DNA of 64,000 nt from CAZHGD01 sp964531735 (GTDB lineage Bacteria; Armatimonadota; UBA10988): NCBI GenBank assembly GCA_964531735.1, contig CAZHGD010000005.1, positions 36,955 to 100,954 on the forward strand, in the 5' to 3' direction. The notes beneath the pieces were generated by a model. It was not told the DNA's origin. It made no database searches and worked only from the letters and a program-made list of their open reading frames with translations. How positions within the stretch are numbered: the first letter of the stretch is position 1; each line of letters starts with the position of its first letter. This document shows, piece after piece, positions 42,718 to 50,096 of the stretch. Position numbers and translations under genes: made by a program.

Positions 42718-43596
42718 TCACACGGACCCGAGCAGCACGCTGGTACCATTCACCTGGAAGAAGTCAAACAGACGTTTGGAGCCCGAGCTACGGCCGTCCC
42801 ACAGCAGGACCACGAGATCGGCCCGGGCACAGAACAGCGCGTCGCGCTCGGATGGGGCCGACAGCCCTTTGGGGATGGCCTCCAGCGAGGCATCGATGAA
42901 GCCCACCTTGCCATCGGCGACCAGTCGGCGCAACGGTTCGGACAGGTCGAACCGCTGGTAGCCCACTACGGTCGTGCTCTCGCGGTTGGCAAGCAGAAAG
43001 TCGACGGCGAGCTCGTCGACTACTCCGCGACCTCCGCAGTACCAGGTCGTCCCCGCGCCAAGATGCGGCGTCAGGAGGGCCTGCAGGCGTCGTTTGGCGC
43101 GGGCCGGTTCAGCCCGCATGCTGCCGGTCACCACGACGCACTGGGAGGCCACAGTGACCGGCCCGGATGGTGGCAGGTTGCTGCTCAGCAGAGCGTACTT
43201 ATGCAGAGTCTGCTGGATGCTGACCTTCATCTCCTTCTTGAGGTGGTCCAGCCCGGCCTGTTCGTACTGCAGAACACGGTGATGCTGGAGGTCAAACGGC
43301 AAGCTCTTCACGCTCTGCCCGATCAGCAGCGTCGGCTTGCCCAGCGCCATCGCGTAGCCGGTCTCCCACATCACGTTGGCGTTTCTGCCGGTCACATCGG
43401 CGACGCAGAAGGCGGCCGTCGTGAGCGAATCCAGGATGTCGTCGGTGATGCGGCCAGCCGCGTGCTCGTCTTTCAGCCAGAAGCAGTCCACCGAGTCGTC
43501 GGGCATAGCTTCGTTGGCCGCGGCCTTGACCGTCCCAAAGACCGCGTCGAACTCCTCCGCGAACGGCATGATGGCAAAGCACCGCAGTGTAGCCAT
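42718..43596 (-). CDS. Two-domain protein: nucleoside 2-deoxyribosyltransferase/TIR-like domain plus SLOG-like domain
   Basis: A 292-residue cytoplasmic protein of two Rossmann-like halves. Residues 5-95 (FAIMPFAEEFDAVF, CVADVTGRNANVMWETGYAM then ALGKPTLLIG) match the deoxyribosyltransferase/TIR-like fold, with E78 of MWETGYA as candidate catalytic glutamate, implying cleavage of an N-glycosidic bond, perhaps in NAD+ or a nucleotide. Residues 150-290 (VVVTGSMRAEPARAKRRLQA, TTWYCGGRGVVDELAVDFL, RADLVVLLWDGRSSGSKRL) resemble SLOG (SMF/DprA-LOG) domains, which bind nucleotide-derived signals. Start ATG 43596 with GAGGGC 11 nt upstream; TTG 43602 is possible. No nucleotide cyclase partner is adjacent. 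It is 51 nt past the start-end boundary of a same-strand gene. The immune role is inferred. Confidence 0.72.
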   Translation of the reverse strand: MATLRCFAIMPFAEEFDAVFGTVKAAANEAMPDDSVDCFWLKDEHAAGRITDDILDSLTTAAFCVADVTGRNANVMWETGYAMALGKPTLLIGQSVKSLPFDLQHHRVLQYEQAGLDHLKKEMKVSIQQTLHKYALLSSNLPPSGPVTVASQCVVVTGSMRAEPARAKRRLQALLTPHLGAGTTWYCGGRGVVDELAVDFLLANRESTTVVGYQRFDLSEPLRRLVADGKVGFIDASLEAIPKGLSAPSERDALFCARADLVVLLWDGRSSGSKRLFDFFQVNGTSVLLGSV

Positions 43597-43647
43597 GGCC
43601 AAGTGCCCTCGCTTCCCTCGACGGCCTGCGACGGGTCGCCGATGTGT

Positions 43648-44454
43648 TCAGTCAGCGTGCCGCGCGATGAACTCGCGAATGAACTCCGCCTGCGGCGGGT
43701 GCATGTCGATCAGGCAGGCGCCCAGGATGTTGTAGCCGACGATGCGGCCCTGCTCCCACAGCCGCAGCATGGTCTCGTACTGGCCCTGCATCAGGTCCAG
43801 CGGCACCGCGGCCATGGTCGGGTAGTCGCGAAGATAGCTGCCGACGACGATGTCCTTGCCCGGGAACACCGCCGCGCACTGGGCCACGGCCTCCTCCAGT
43901 TGCGGCAGGTGCTGCGCCTCCCAGACCCACAGGTTGACCACGTCGAGATAGGGCCGGAAGCGCTGCCAGTGCTCCAACTCCAGTTCGTGCGTGTAGACCA
44001 CCACCCACAGCTTGAGCGCCGGGTTGGCGCTGTGCAGCGCGCCCAGGATCTCGCGCGGCCGGTCGGCATGGTAGGCTTCGTAGCCGAAGATGCCGCTGGC
44101 GTCGTCGATGATGGCGCCGGTCACGTTCGGGTGGTCGAGCGAGACCTGGCTGAGGTTGGCGGCCTCGTCGCGCACCGTCTCGGGATGGCTGTCGCGCCAG
44201 TTGGCGAAGCCCCAGCCGTGGCGGTTCGCCTCGGGCGCAACCTCCACCCACTTCCACTTCGAGATCTCGGCCACCACCTCGCCCAGGTGCCCCAGCTTGG
44301 CCAGGTTGACGTGGTTGTTGCGGTGGAACATGAAGTTGGCGCGATCGAGCCCGAAGTACGCGGCGCCTTCGCCCACGCCGTAGATGGACGGCTCCACGCC
44401 AGGGTCGAACCCGTGACCCTCCCAGACCCAACCCGCCTCACGAAACGACGCCAT
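43648..44454 (-). CDS. Protein of unknown function, barrel-like
   Basis: A 268-residue protein without signal peptide, with GAGGAGG 6 nt before the ATG. Alternating strands and helices are visible: ANFMFHRNNHVNLAKLGHLG, VTGAIIDDASGIFGYEAYH, LKLWVVVYTHELELEHWQRF, PYLDVVNLWVWEAQHLPQL, DIVVGSYLRDYPTMAAV. The pattern suggests a TIM barrel with acidic residues at strand ends (IIDDASG, YTHELE), as in glycosidase-like proteins common in armatimonad and planctomycete genomes. No family was recognised. It lies 51 nt before the deoxyribosyltransferase/SLOG gene on the same strand, so the two could be co-transcribed. Confidence 0.78.
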   Translation of the reverse strand: MASFREAGWVWEGHGFDPGVEPSIYGVGEGAAYFGLDRANFMFHRNNHVNLAKLGHLGEVVAEISKWKWVEVAPEANRHGWGFANWRDSHPETVRDEAANLSQVSLDHPNVTGAIIDDASGIFGYEAYHADRPREILGALHSANPALKLWVVVYTHELELEHWQRFRPYLDVVNLWVWEAQHLPQLEEAVAQCAAVFPGKDIVVGSYLRDYPTMAAVPLDLMQGQYETMLRLWEQGRIVGYNILGACLIDMHPPQAEFIREFIARHAD

Positions 44455-44490
44455 GGGGCACCTCCTCGCGACTCGGTCGGCGGCCCACCG

Positions 44491-44565
44491 TCAGCCGCTC
44501 GCTGTCACCGGCAGTAGTTCGCCGAAGTCGAGCAGCACCTGCTGGGAGGTGACTTCTGCGCCACC
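44491..44565 (-). pseudogene. Orphan C-terminal tail of a CBM-like domain, degenerate
   Basis: Minus-strand translation reads ...AEVTSQQVLLDFGELLPVTASG then TGA (44491-44493). It parallels the end of the glycosidase-like protein at 50097 (GQQVMVNFVELQPVLASE, stop): QQV, a two-residue step, [ND]F-x-EL, PV and AS are shared. No start or upstream domain is attached, so it looks like a leftover gene end. A second, closer copy is at 48584-48638. Confidence 0.5.
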
Positions 44566-44596
44566 ACAGCGGTTCGTTGGCAGACGGCAAGTTCAT

Positions 44597-44719
44597 CCCG
44601 AGTAGCCGCGCAGCGGCGTACCGAAGGACCCGGCCCCTGCGGATCTGCTACAGGAGCGCACCATCGGGGCACCACCGGTTCGGCGGTGCCCTTCGGTACG
44701 GCCTGCGGCCTACTCAGGG
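44597..44719. repeat. Long imperfect inverted repeat (REP/BIME-like palindrome), copy 2
   Basis: Outer arms 44597-44628 (CCCGAGTAGCCGCGCAGCGG then CGTACCGAAGGA) and 44688-44719 (complement ending GCCTGCGGCCTACTCAGGG) pair with small indels. Inside, GGGCACCACC (44667-44676) pairs with GGCGGTGCCC (44682-44691). Blocks GAGTAG-CCG, AGGCCGT and CGAAG resemble those at 13384-13502. It occupies most of the 44455-44758 gap. Confidence 0.72.
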
Positions 44720-44758
44720 CGAACAGGCCGGATGGCCGGAAGTCACTGTGGTCCGGCA

Positions 44759-45535
44759 CTACGCCCCGGCGGCGAGCCGCTGCTGGTGCTCGCGGATGTG
44801 GCCGGCCACCTCGATCACCGGGGCCGTCCAGATATCGTCGGCGCGGCTCCGCAGCCAGGCCAGGAACTGCTCATGGTCGCGCTCGGCCACGTGCAGCCGC
44901 GACAGCTTGGGCCCCACGCCGTGGAAGGTGATCAGCAGATAGCCACCGGTGTCGAGCGCCTCCTCCACATGAGCCTGCCACTGCGCGCAGCCCTTGCCGT
45001 CACCGCCGGTGGTGCCCAGGTCGAACAGGTCGGCGGTGTCGGGGCCGGTCGGTTGCCCGGTGGCACGGCCGCGCCCGGCGACGAACAACTCGGCCAGGAT
45101 CGGCTCGATGCGCTGGGGCGCCTCGGGCGGGCCGATCAGCACGTCGTGGCAGGTGTTGCCATAGGTGTGCTCATCGCGGCCGTCGAGCAGGTGGAGCATG
45201 AAGTTGGCCGCCGCCAGTTCGTTGCGGAATCGGTCGGGGCCGAAGTCGACCAGGTTGTTCCACGGCGCCACCCACGACTTGGACTCCGGCGGCACGGCGC
45301 GGCAGGGATGGAACAGGCTGTGGTTGCCCAACTCATGCCCGCGCCGCGCGATGTCGCGCCAGGCCTCGGTGTGCTCCACCAGGTCGGCGCGGAACGGCGC
45401 GTAGAACGTGCCGCGGAAGCCGTAGCGCTCCAGCACCGGGGCGACCAGCGTGCGATGACAGGGCATGGCGTCGTCATAGCTGAGCGACACCGCGGCGCGA
45501 GCGCCGTGCGGCCAGCGTGGAGATGGGTCCGACAT
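44759..45535 (-). CDS. Polysaccharide deacetylase (NodB homology)
   Basis: A 258-residue carbohydrate esterase 4 type protein. The NodB motifs are SLSYDDA (D21 and D22, with D22 the likely metal ligand partner), RGTFYAPF and RGHELGNHSLFHP, whose H72-x3-H76 are metal ligands. A further motif near the end is LLITFHGVG. Such enzymes remove N-acetyl groups from chitin-like, peptidoglycan or other acetylated glycans. There is no signal peptide, so it may act on a cytoplasmic or otherwise exported substrate. GAGGAG lies 6 nt before the ATG. Confidence 0.93.
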   Translation of the reverse strand: MSDPSPRWPHGARAAVSLSYDDAMPCHRTLVAPVLERYGFRGTFYAPFRADLVEHTEAWRDIARRGHELGNHSLFHPCRAVPPESKSWVAPWNNLVDFGPDRFRNELAAANFMLHLLDGRDEHTYGNTCHDVLIGPPEAPQRIEPILAELFVAGRGRATGQPTGPDTADLFDLGTTGGDGKGCAQWQAHVEEALDTGGYLLITFHGVGPKLSRLHVAERDHEQFLAWLRSRADDIWTAPVIEVAGHIREHQQRLAAGA

Positions 45536-45659
45536 GACAGCTCCTCGGGCGCGGTCGGTCGGCGGCCGCGCCGTTGGGGCAGCATGATACACCCGCGCGG
45601 CGACGCGATGGGCCGCTTCGTCACCAGACGCCGCACCGGCCAGGTCATGGTTCGGACAA

Positions 45660-46136
45660 CTATTGCCCAGCGGTGCCGGACGTCTGCGCTCGCAGGCAGG
45701 TCTGTAGCTCGCTGGCGATGGCGTTCATCCGCTCTTCGCTGACTCGTTCGGCCGCTGGTACGCCCAGGTAGGCCAGCACCTTGGTGCTCCGATGGTCCTC
45801 GGGCTGGTCGGCCAGGCGCGGTACCACGTGGAAGTGCACGTGGGGATGGTCTGCTGCTTCCGCGAACTGCATCACGTAGGTTTTGAGGCAGCCCGTCACG
45901 TGTTGCAGGGCGAGCGACACCTGGCGGAGCAGACGGCCCAGCTCCAGCGCCTCGTCGTCGGTCAGTTCATGCAGGGCCGCGATATGGCGGCGAGCCACGA
46001 TCACCAGCCAGCCGGGCAAGGCGGTATCGTAGCTGTGCACGACATCCCAGAACTGAGTGCGGTGGATCTGGTCCCACAGAGGCGCGTTGCCCGCATCTCG
46101 ACGGGCAATCAGTTCACAGGTCAGGCACCGTTTCAT
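45660..46136 (-). CDS. HIT family protein
   Basis: A 158-residue histidine-triad nucleotide hydrolase/transferase. The signature HPHVHFHVVPR (residues 97-107, triad H99-x-H101-x-H103) is intact, and a CxxC pair at residues 4 and 7 matches zinc-binding HIT proteins. The ATG at 46136 has AAAGGA 6 nt upstream; the longer open frame has no ribosome site. It probably hydrolyses dinucleoside polyphosphates or AMP conjugates in the cytoplasm. It is a single gene. Confidence 0.95.
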   Translation of the reverse strand: MKRCLTCELIARRDAGNAPLWDQIHRTQFWDVVHSYDTALPGWLVIVARRHIAALHELTDDEALELGRLLRQVSLALQHVTGCLKTYVMQFAEAADHPHVHFHVVPRLADQPEDHRSTKVLAYLGVPAAERVSEERMNAIASELQTCLRAQTSGTAGQ

Positions 46137-46260
46137 CGGCTGTCCTTTGCATGCTCGGACCAAGCCTCTCTGACGCAGACCCACGCCGGCCCGCGCTGCC
46201 AGGCGGCGCCCGACGTCATCGCTACTGGCCATGGACATGCCCCAGCCCCGGCTGGCATAG

Positions 46261-46278
46261 GGTGCGGCTTGCCGCACC
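46261..46278. repeat. Short perfect palindrome
   Basis: GGTGCGGC and GCCGCACC separated by TT, with an extra flanking AT-rich stretch (46341-46368). It lies in the 46137-46368 gap, where nothing else was seen. Confidence 0.45.
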
Positions 46279-46368
46279 AACCTGCCACTCGGCTGCGCTG
46301 GCGATGCCGACGCCTCGATCCGGCACGGCGGTGGCTCGCATTACACAACTAATAGCTCACCTGACCAG

Positions 46369-48219
46369 CTAACGCCAACCATAGGCCCTCGACACTTGGT
46401 CCGCCAGTTTTGCAGCCCAATCTGGCCGATAGAAGCACTCGTTCCACAGAGTAATACTTGGAGCGTATTTGCGCTCAGTGGTTTCGTCATCAGAAGACGC
46501 CCCTCTCGGGACCGAGTAGATATCGGCTATTGCGTCCTGCACCATAAGGACATGGGGATCCTCCAGTATTCTCGCTACCAGTTGCCTGCGACAGTCAGGG
46601 CCGCTTACCGACTTTGCGGGATTTCCGCGGGCTAGCAAGAATGCATCAAATATGGCGGCAGATGCATACAGTAATCCAGTATCTCTCCCCGCACTCACGA
46701 AAGGACGCTGTGTATCAATCCAGGCTACTGGGCCACTGGACAGCACGAATCGCAATCTATTTAGAAAAGCCTCCCTAGCGGACGAATAGGTGGTGGAGTA
46801 CAAGAGCGAGGCACCTTCAGCCGATCCCTCGTCCAATGGGCAAGGGAGAAGGGCGAGCCGGTGTTGGTATTGATGACCCCAGAGTTCATGCGATGAGAAC
46901 CGAAGCAACGCCAGCAGGTCGCTATGTCCGCTTGGAGACGCGACCAACGTGCTATGGCCATGAATGAATCCGTAATCGGGTGGGCCAGCATTGTTGTGCA
47001 ATAGTGTATTCAAGTCCAGAAAGTGCTTGAAGTTTGGCTCTGCCAGGACAAGGTTCATGCCCTCGAGAAGAGCAAGTGGCAACCCGGTATAGTATCGTTG
47101 AGTGTCCGCATAGCATGACCGGACAATGGATGGATTATCGAGAACGCGCTTCGCCCAGTGGTCAGTTGGGCTACCATAGACATGGTAAATTGGTGCGCCG
47201 GCGGCATCGCTGATGGTTCCCTTGTACATAGGCGCTAGAATGTCAACTATCTGTGTAAGTCGCGAGACCCAGTGTTCCGGTGTCTGATTCACCCAGTAGG
47301 AACGCATACCGACGTTTTCGGGGAAGGTATAGCCTGATTTGGTTGCGATCTCAAACGCGTCTCTGGCATCGGCAAAACGGCCAAACAGGGCCAGTTGAAC
47401 TCCCCTGCCATACCAAGCCTGGCCAAACTGAAGCAGGGCGTTGCCGTCTAGTCTGGACAGTTGGGGTAGTTGTTGCGTGAGTTGATGCCACGCATCGGCA
47501 AACGAGCTATGTGGTCGCCTTGTGCGGTGAAGGATGTGCGCAACTTGCTGCGGACTTATCGCGCACCCGCTATCACGAAAGTGACGGGTTGTCTCATCGA
47601 CCACCGCATTCCACTTAGCGTGCATGAGCTGGTAGTCCCTCAGATAGAAGGCTGCCCATCCCTGATTCAGTGTCTGCTCTATCCCTATCAGGCCAGGGGC
47701 ACGTTGTCTGACCTCGATGATGTCAGTGGGAGGACACTCTACTGCTTTTGCCAATCGCGCCTGCCTGCGAGCGCGTAGGCGTTCTTCTCGCTCATCCGCT
47801 GTTGCCCGTCCTGCCACAAGTGCGCCTAGACAGCCCGCGAGACTTGCTTGCAGGAAATCACGCCGGCTGGTGTCCCCAGCGGCCGGTGGCGAGGCCGCAG
47901 CCGCTGTCTCGCCCCGCTCGCGCAGCGGGGGCAGCGGCCGTGTTGCGTCCAGGTGGGCCTGCGCTCTTTGCTGCGCGGCTCTGTAGGCCAGCTCACGCCA
48001 GGCCGCGGGCACTTCATCGTACGGCTGCTTCGTGACCGTCTCGATGGCTCGGCGGTGGTCTTCCTCGCAGACGATCCGGCTGACCCGCCCAGGCAGGACG
48101 TGGAGCCACTCCTCCAGCCGCCTGTTGCCGGGCGGGCTGGTCAACTCGGCTGCGGGGACGGCAAAGCAGTTGTCCAAGGCCAGAGGTGCATGACAGCAGT
48201 CGCAGCGGATCTGTCCCAT
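46369..48219 (-). CDS. Putative zinc metallopeptidase with internal Tat-like motif; compositionally chimeric
   Basis: A 616-residue protein. Residues 1-110 contain a zinc-ribbon-like CDCCHAPL and a helical part. Residues 117-138 read DTSRRDFLQASLAGCLGALV, a good twin-arginine signal, but buried 116 residues into the protein. A helical/TPR-like middle leads to H444-E445-L-W-G-H449, an HE-x3-H motif, followed by PCPLDEGSAE (E464, E468), like the third ligand of gluzincin peptidases. GC content drops from about 70% in the first 150 codons to near 50% afterwards, with different codon use. ATG 48219 has GGAG 8 nt upstream. The activity is unproven; the motif has one extra residue compared with HExxH. 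The end is clearly bounded by a stop. Confidence 0.72.
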   Translation of the reverse strand: MGQIRCDCCHAPLALDNCFAVPAAELTSPPGNRRLEEWLHVLPGRVSRIVCEEDHRRAIETVTKQPYDEVPAAWRELAYRAAQQRAQAHLDATRPLPPLRERGETAAAASPPAAGDTSRRDFLQASLAGCLGALVAGRATADEREERLRARRQARLAKAVECPPTDIIEVRQRAPGLIGIEQTLNQGWAAFYLRDYQLMHAKWNAVVDETTRHFRDSGCAISPQQVAHILHRTRRPHSSFADAWHQLTQQLPQLSRLDGNALLQFGQAWYGRGVQLALFGRFADARDAFEIATKSGYTFPENVGMRSYWVNQTPEHWVSRLTQIVDILAPMYKGTISDAAGAPIYHVYGSPTDHWAKRVLDNPSIVRSCYADTQRYYTGLPLALLEGMNLVLAEPNFKHFLDLNTLLHNNAGPPDYGFIHGHSTLVASPSGHSDLLALLRFSSHELWGHQYQHRLALLPCPLDEGSAEGASLLYSTTYSSAREAFLNRLRFVLSSGPVAWIDTQRPFVSAGRDTGLLYASAAIFDAFLLARGNPAKSVSGPDCRRQLVARILEDPHVLMVQDAIADIYSVPRGASSDDETTERKYAPSITLWNECFYRPDWAAKLADQVSRAYGWR

Positions 48220-48583
48220 GTGGTGTGCTCCGCGGGTCTCGGCCGTGCCCCAGCCTGGCGGCCGGCGGGCCAGGCCGGCTGGCTCCTTCGGAAGGCGGCA
48301 GCATCTCCTGTCCATCATAGTCGATGGTCCAACGTGAGCGCCAGCGCGTCGGGTGGGCTCCTGCCCACCAGCGAGTACGCTCGTAGCGGCACCGACCATG
48401 CCATCGACGGGCCAACGCCGGACCAGCAGTGGCCGGTGGCCCTCCGACGCGCGGCTTCGCCGCTGCCCTGGGCAAGCTGGCGTCTGGTAAGCAGCCTGTT
48501 TGGCACGGTGCTTGCTGCCACCATCCTGCCGCCATGGAGCACACCGGCCCGCGCCACCCGCCGCCCCGCGCCGTTATCACTGG
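48220..48583. other. Intergenic region without a gene
   Basis: About 360 nt upstream of the putative metallopeptidase. It contains TATGAT-like sequence (minus strand, near 48315) that could be a -10 box but no good -35 box. No convincing reading frame, hairpin or repeat was seen here apart from the pseudogene tail that follows. Confidence 0.4.
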
Positions 48584-48638
48584 CCAACACCGGCTGGAGT
48601 TCGACGAAGTTGACCATCACCTGCTGGCCGAGGTGCAT
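48584..48638 (-). pseudogene. Orphan C-terminal tail duplicating the end of the 50097 gene
   Basis: Minus-strand translation MHLGQQVMVNFVELQPVLAS is identical over 16 residues (GQQVMVNFVELQPVLAS) to the end of the glycosidase-like protein at 50097-52070. At DNA level about 45 of 48 bases match (48584-48630 against 50108-50155), with silent differences. The stop codon has been lost (GATAAC follows) and no domain precedes it. The copies are direct repeats flanking 1.5 kb with the ASCH and methyltransferase genes. Confidence 0.68.
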
Positions 48639-48668
48639 CCATAGCGGGCAACGTCGCGCGGCCGTTCG

Positions 48669-49148
48669 TCACCGCGCCTCGGCCGGCTGGAAGACCACTG
48701 CGAACCGCTCACAGACGACGGGCATCTGCTCGTCAGGTTGGCGCCCGATACGTTGGCACTCGCGGCCGAAGAACCGGCGGTGGGCCTCGCGCCAGAACCG
48801 CAGCGAGCCGTCGCCTTCACCTTCGGTGGCGGCAAACTCCGCCGAGACCTGATCGAAGGGCACCACGTCCACTTGCCGCGTCTCGATGATGCAGCGCGGC
48901 GTGCCGTCGAAGTCGGTGACGATGCTCAGGTCGCCAGGCTGGGGCAGCGGCCGGTGCTCGTGTTCGTGAACCCAGAGCAGAGCCGCGGTGGCGCGCTTGC
49001 GCCCGCGGACCACCAGCTCGGCGAGTTCGTTGGCGCTCGCCTCGTGGTCGTCGAAGTAGAAGGCCTCCAGGAAGTGCGGCGTCGGATCGCTGGCGCACGT
49101 CGCGGCGAAGTCGCTCCAGAAGGCCAGGTAGCGCAGTGGGATGTCCAT
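48669..49148 (-). CDS. ASCH domain protein
   Basis: A 159-residue protein. The ASCH/PUA-like landmarks are LAELVVRGRKRATAALLW (GxKxxT region), PLPQPGDLSIVTDFDGTPRC, DVVPFDQVSAEFAATEGEGD and SLRFWREAHRRFF. ASCH proteins bind RNA or hydrolyse modified cytidine derivatives (YhfF/YqfB relatives). The Lys-Thr pair of the GRKRAT loop, used by the amidohydrolase relatives, is retained. The ribosome site is weak (AGGCG). It lies next to the orphan tail at 48584-48638. Confidence 0.9.
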   Translation of the reverse strand: MDIPLRYLAFWSDFAATCASDPTPHFLEAFYFDDHEASANELAELVVRGRKRATAALLWVHEHEHRPLPQPGDLSIVTDFDGTPRCIIETRQVDVVPFDQVSAEFAATEGEGDGSLRFWREAHRRFFGRECQRIGRQPDEQMPVVCERFAVVFQPAEAR

Positions 49149-49329
49149 GGGTGACGCCTGCGGTTGGCGAGAACGTCGCGGCGGGCAAATGGGTTACGTG
49201 GGCTGGTTGGCTGGGGTGTCCTGACCGACCTTCGGGCACCGTCTGGCCGTCGTCCTGCGGCCGCTGAACACGATGACACGCGCCGCCGCCAGTTCCGCCG
49301 CGGTGGTGACAGTCCGCCCGTGGCGCGGA

Positions 49330-49992
49330 TCACTTGGTCAGTTCGGCGTGGATGTTCACCTCCTGCTGGATCAGCCTGGCGTCCAGGTTGCACAGCTCGC
49401 GATGCTGCGAGAGGCCATACTCCACGAACGCGATGTCCGAGAACCCCAGGTGTGTGGCAACGAGGGACAGGCTCTCCTGGCAGTAGAAGTGCTTGTGGCC
49501 CCACACGGTATACGCCTCGTGCTGCCCGACGGATGCGGCGTGCCAGTCACTCGACGGGTAGTGCTTGCGCAGCACCCCGGCCAACCCTGGGAAGGACAGG
49601 CGGAGCACGCCGCCGGGTCGGAGGGTGCGATAGGCTTCCGAGAGGAAGATCAGCGACTCTGGTTGGTCCAGGTGCTCCAGGAAGTCCTCGGCAAACGCGA
49701 ACGAGAAGAAGTCCGAGGGGAACGGGTGGCTCAACGTGAGGTCGGCTGGCAGGTAGACTTCCGCCGTGTCGGCGCGAGGCTCCAGGTCGATGTTGGCCCA
49801 GCCTTCGCCAAACAGGCGTGGTCCGCATCCGTAGTGTGCCTTGGTGATGCCCAAGCTGCCCAGCTTGAGGGCATTCGCCCGGCACGCCTCGGCCTGGCGC
49901 AGGTCGTCGAGGCGTTGAGCCCTCGACCTTCCGGGAAGGCGACGGATCTCGTATCCCAGCCTGCGCAGTACCGCCCTGACCACCGTCTTCAT
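49330..49992 (-). CDS. SAM-dependent methyltransferase (class I)
   Basis: A 220-residue enzyme of the Methyltransf_11-type fold: HYGCGPRLFGEGWANIDLEP (motif I in altered form), LSHPFPSDFFSFAFAEDFLE, HLDQPESLIFLSEAYRTLRP then GGVLRLSFPGL (motifs IV-V). AAGGGA lies 8 nt before ATG 49992. The substrate is unknown, and the type is common among glycan- and lipid-modifying enzymes. The gaps 49149-49329 and 49993-50096 hold no recognisable gene; the latter has a small palindrome (CGCGGCC/GGCCGCG). Confidence 0.88.
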   Translation of the reverse strand: MKTVVRAVLRRLGYEIRRLPGRSRAQRLDDLRQAEACRANALKLGSLGITKAHYGCGPRLFGEGWANIDLEPRADTAEVYLPADLTLSHPFPSDFFSFAFAEDFLEHLDQPESLIFLSEAYRTLRPGGVLRLSFPGLAGVLRKHYPSSDWHAASVGQHEAYTVWGHKHFYCQESLSLVATHLGFSDIAFVEYGLSQHRELCNLDARLIQQEVNIHAELTK

Positions 49993-50096
49993 CGCTACGG
50001 TCCCTTCACGCCAACCGGTCAAGTCCAGCGGCCAACCCAACCACGCTGGAGCGACGCGCACCGCGGCCTGCGGCCGCGCCACCGGCCATCCCGCTG

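Noticed and set aside
39941..42961. 1006-residue plus-strand open frame opposite the DUF4838 gene
   Set aside because: Antisense shadow with no recognisable motif and no start signal.
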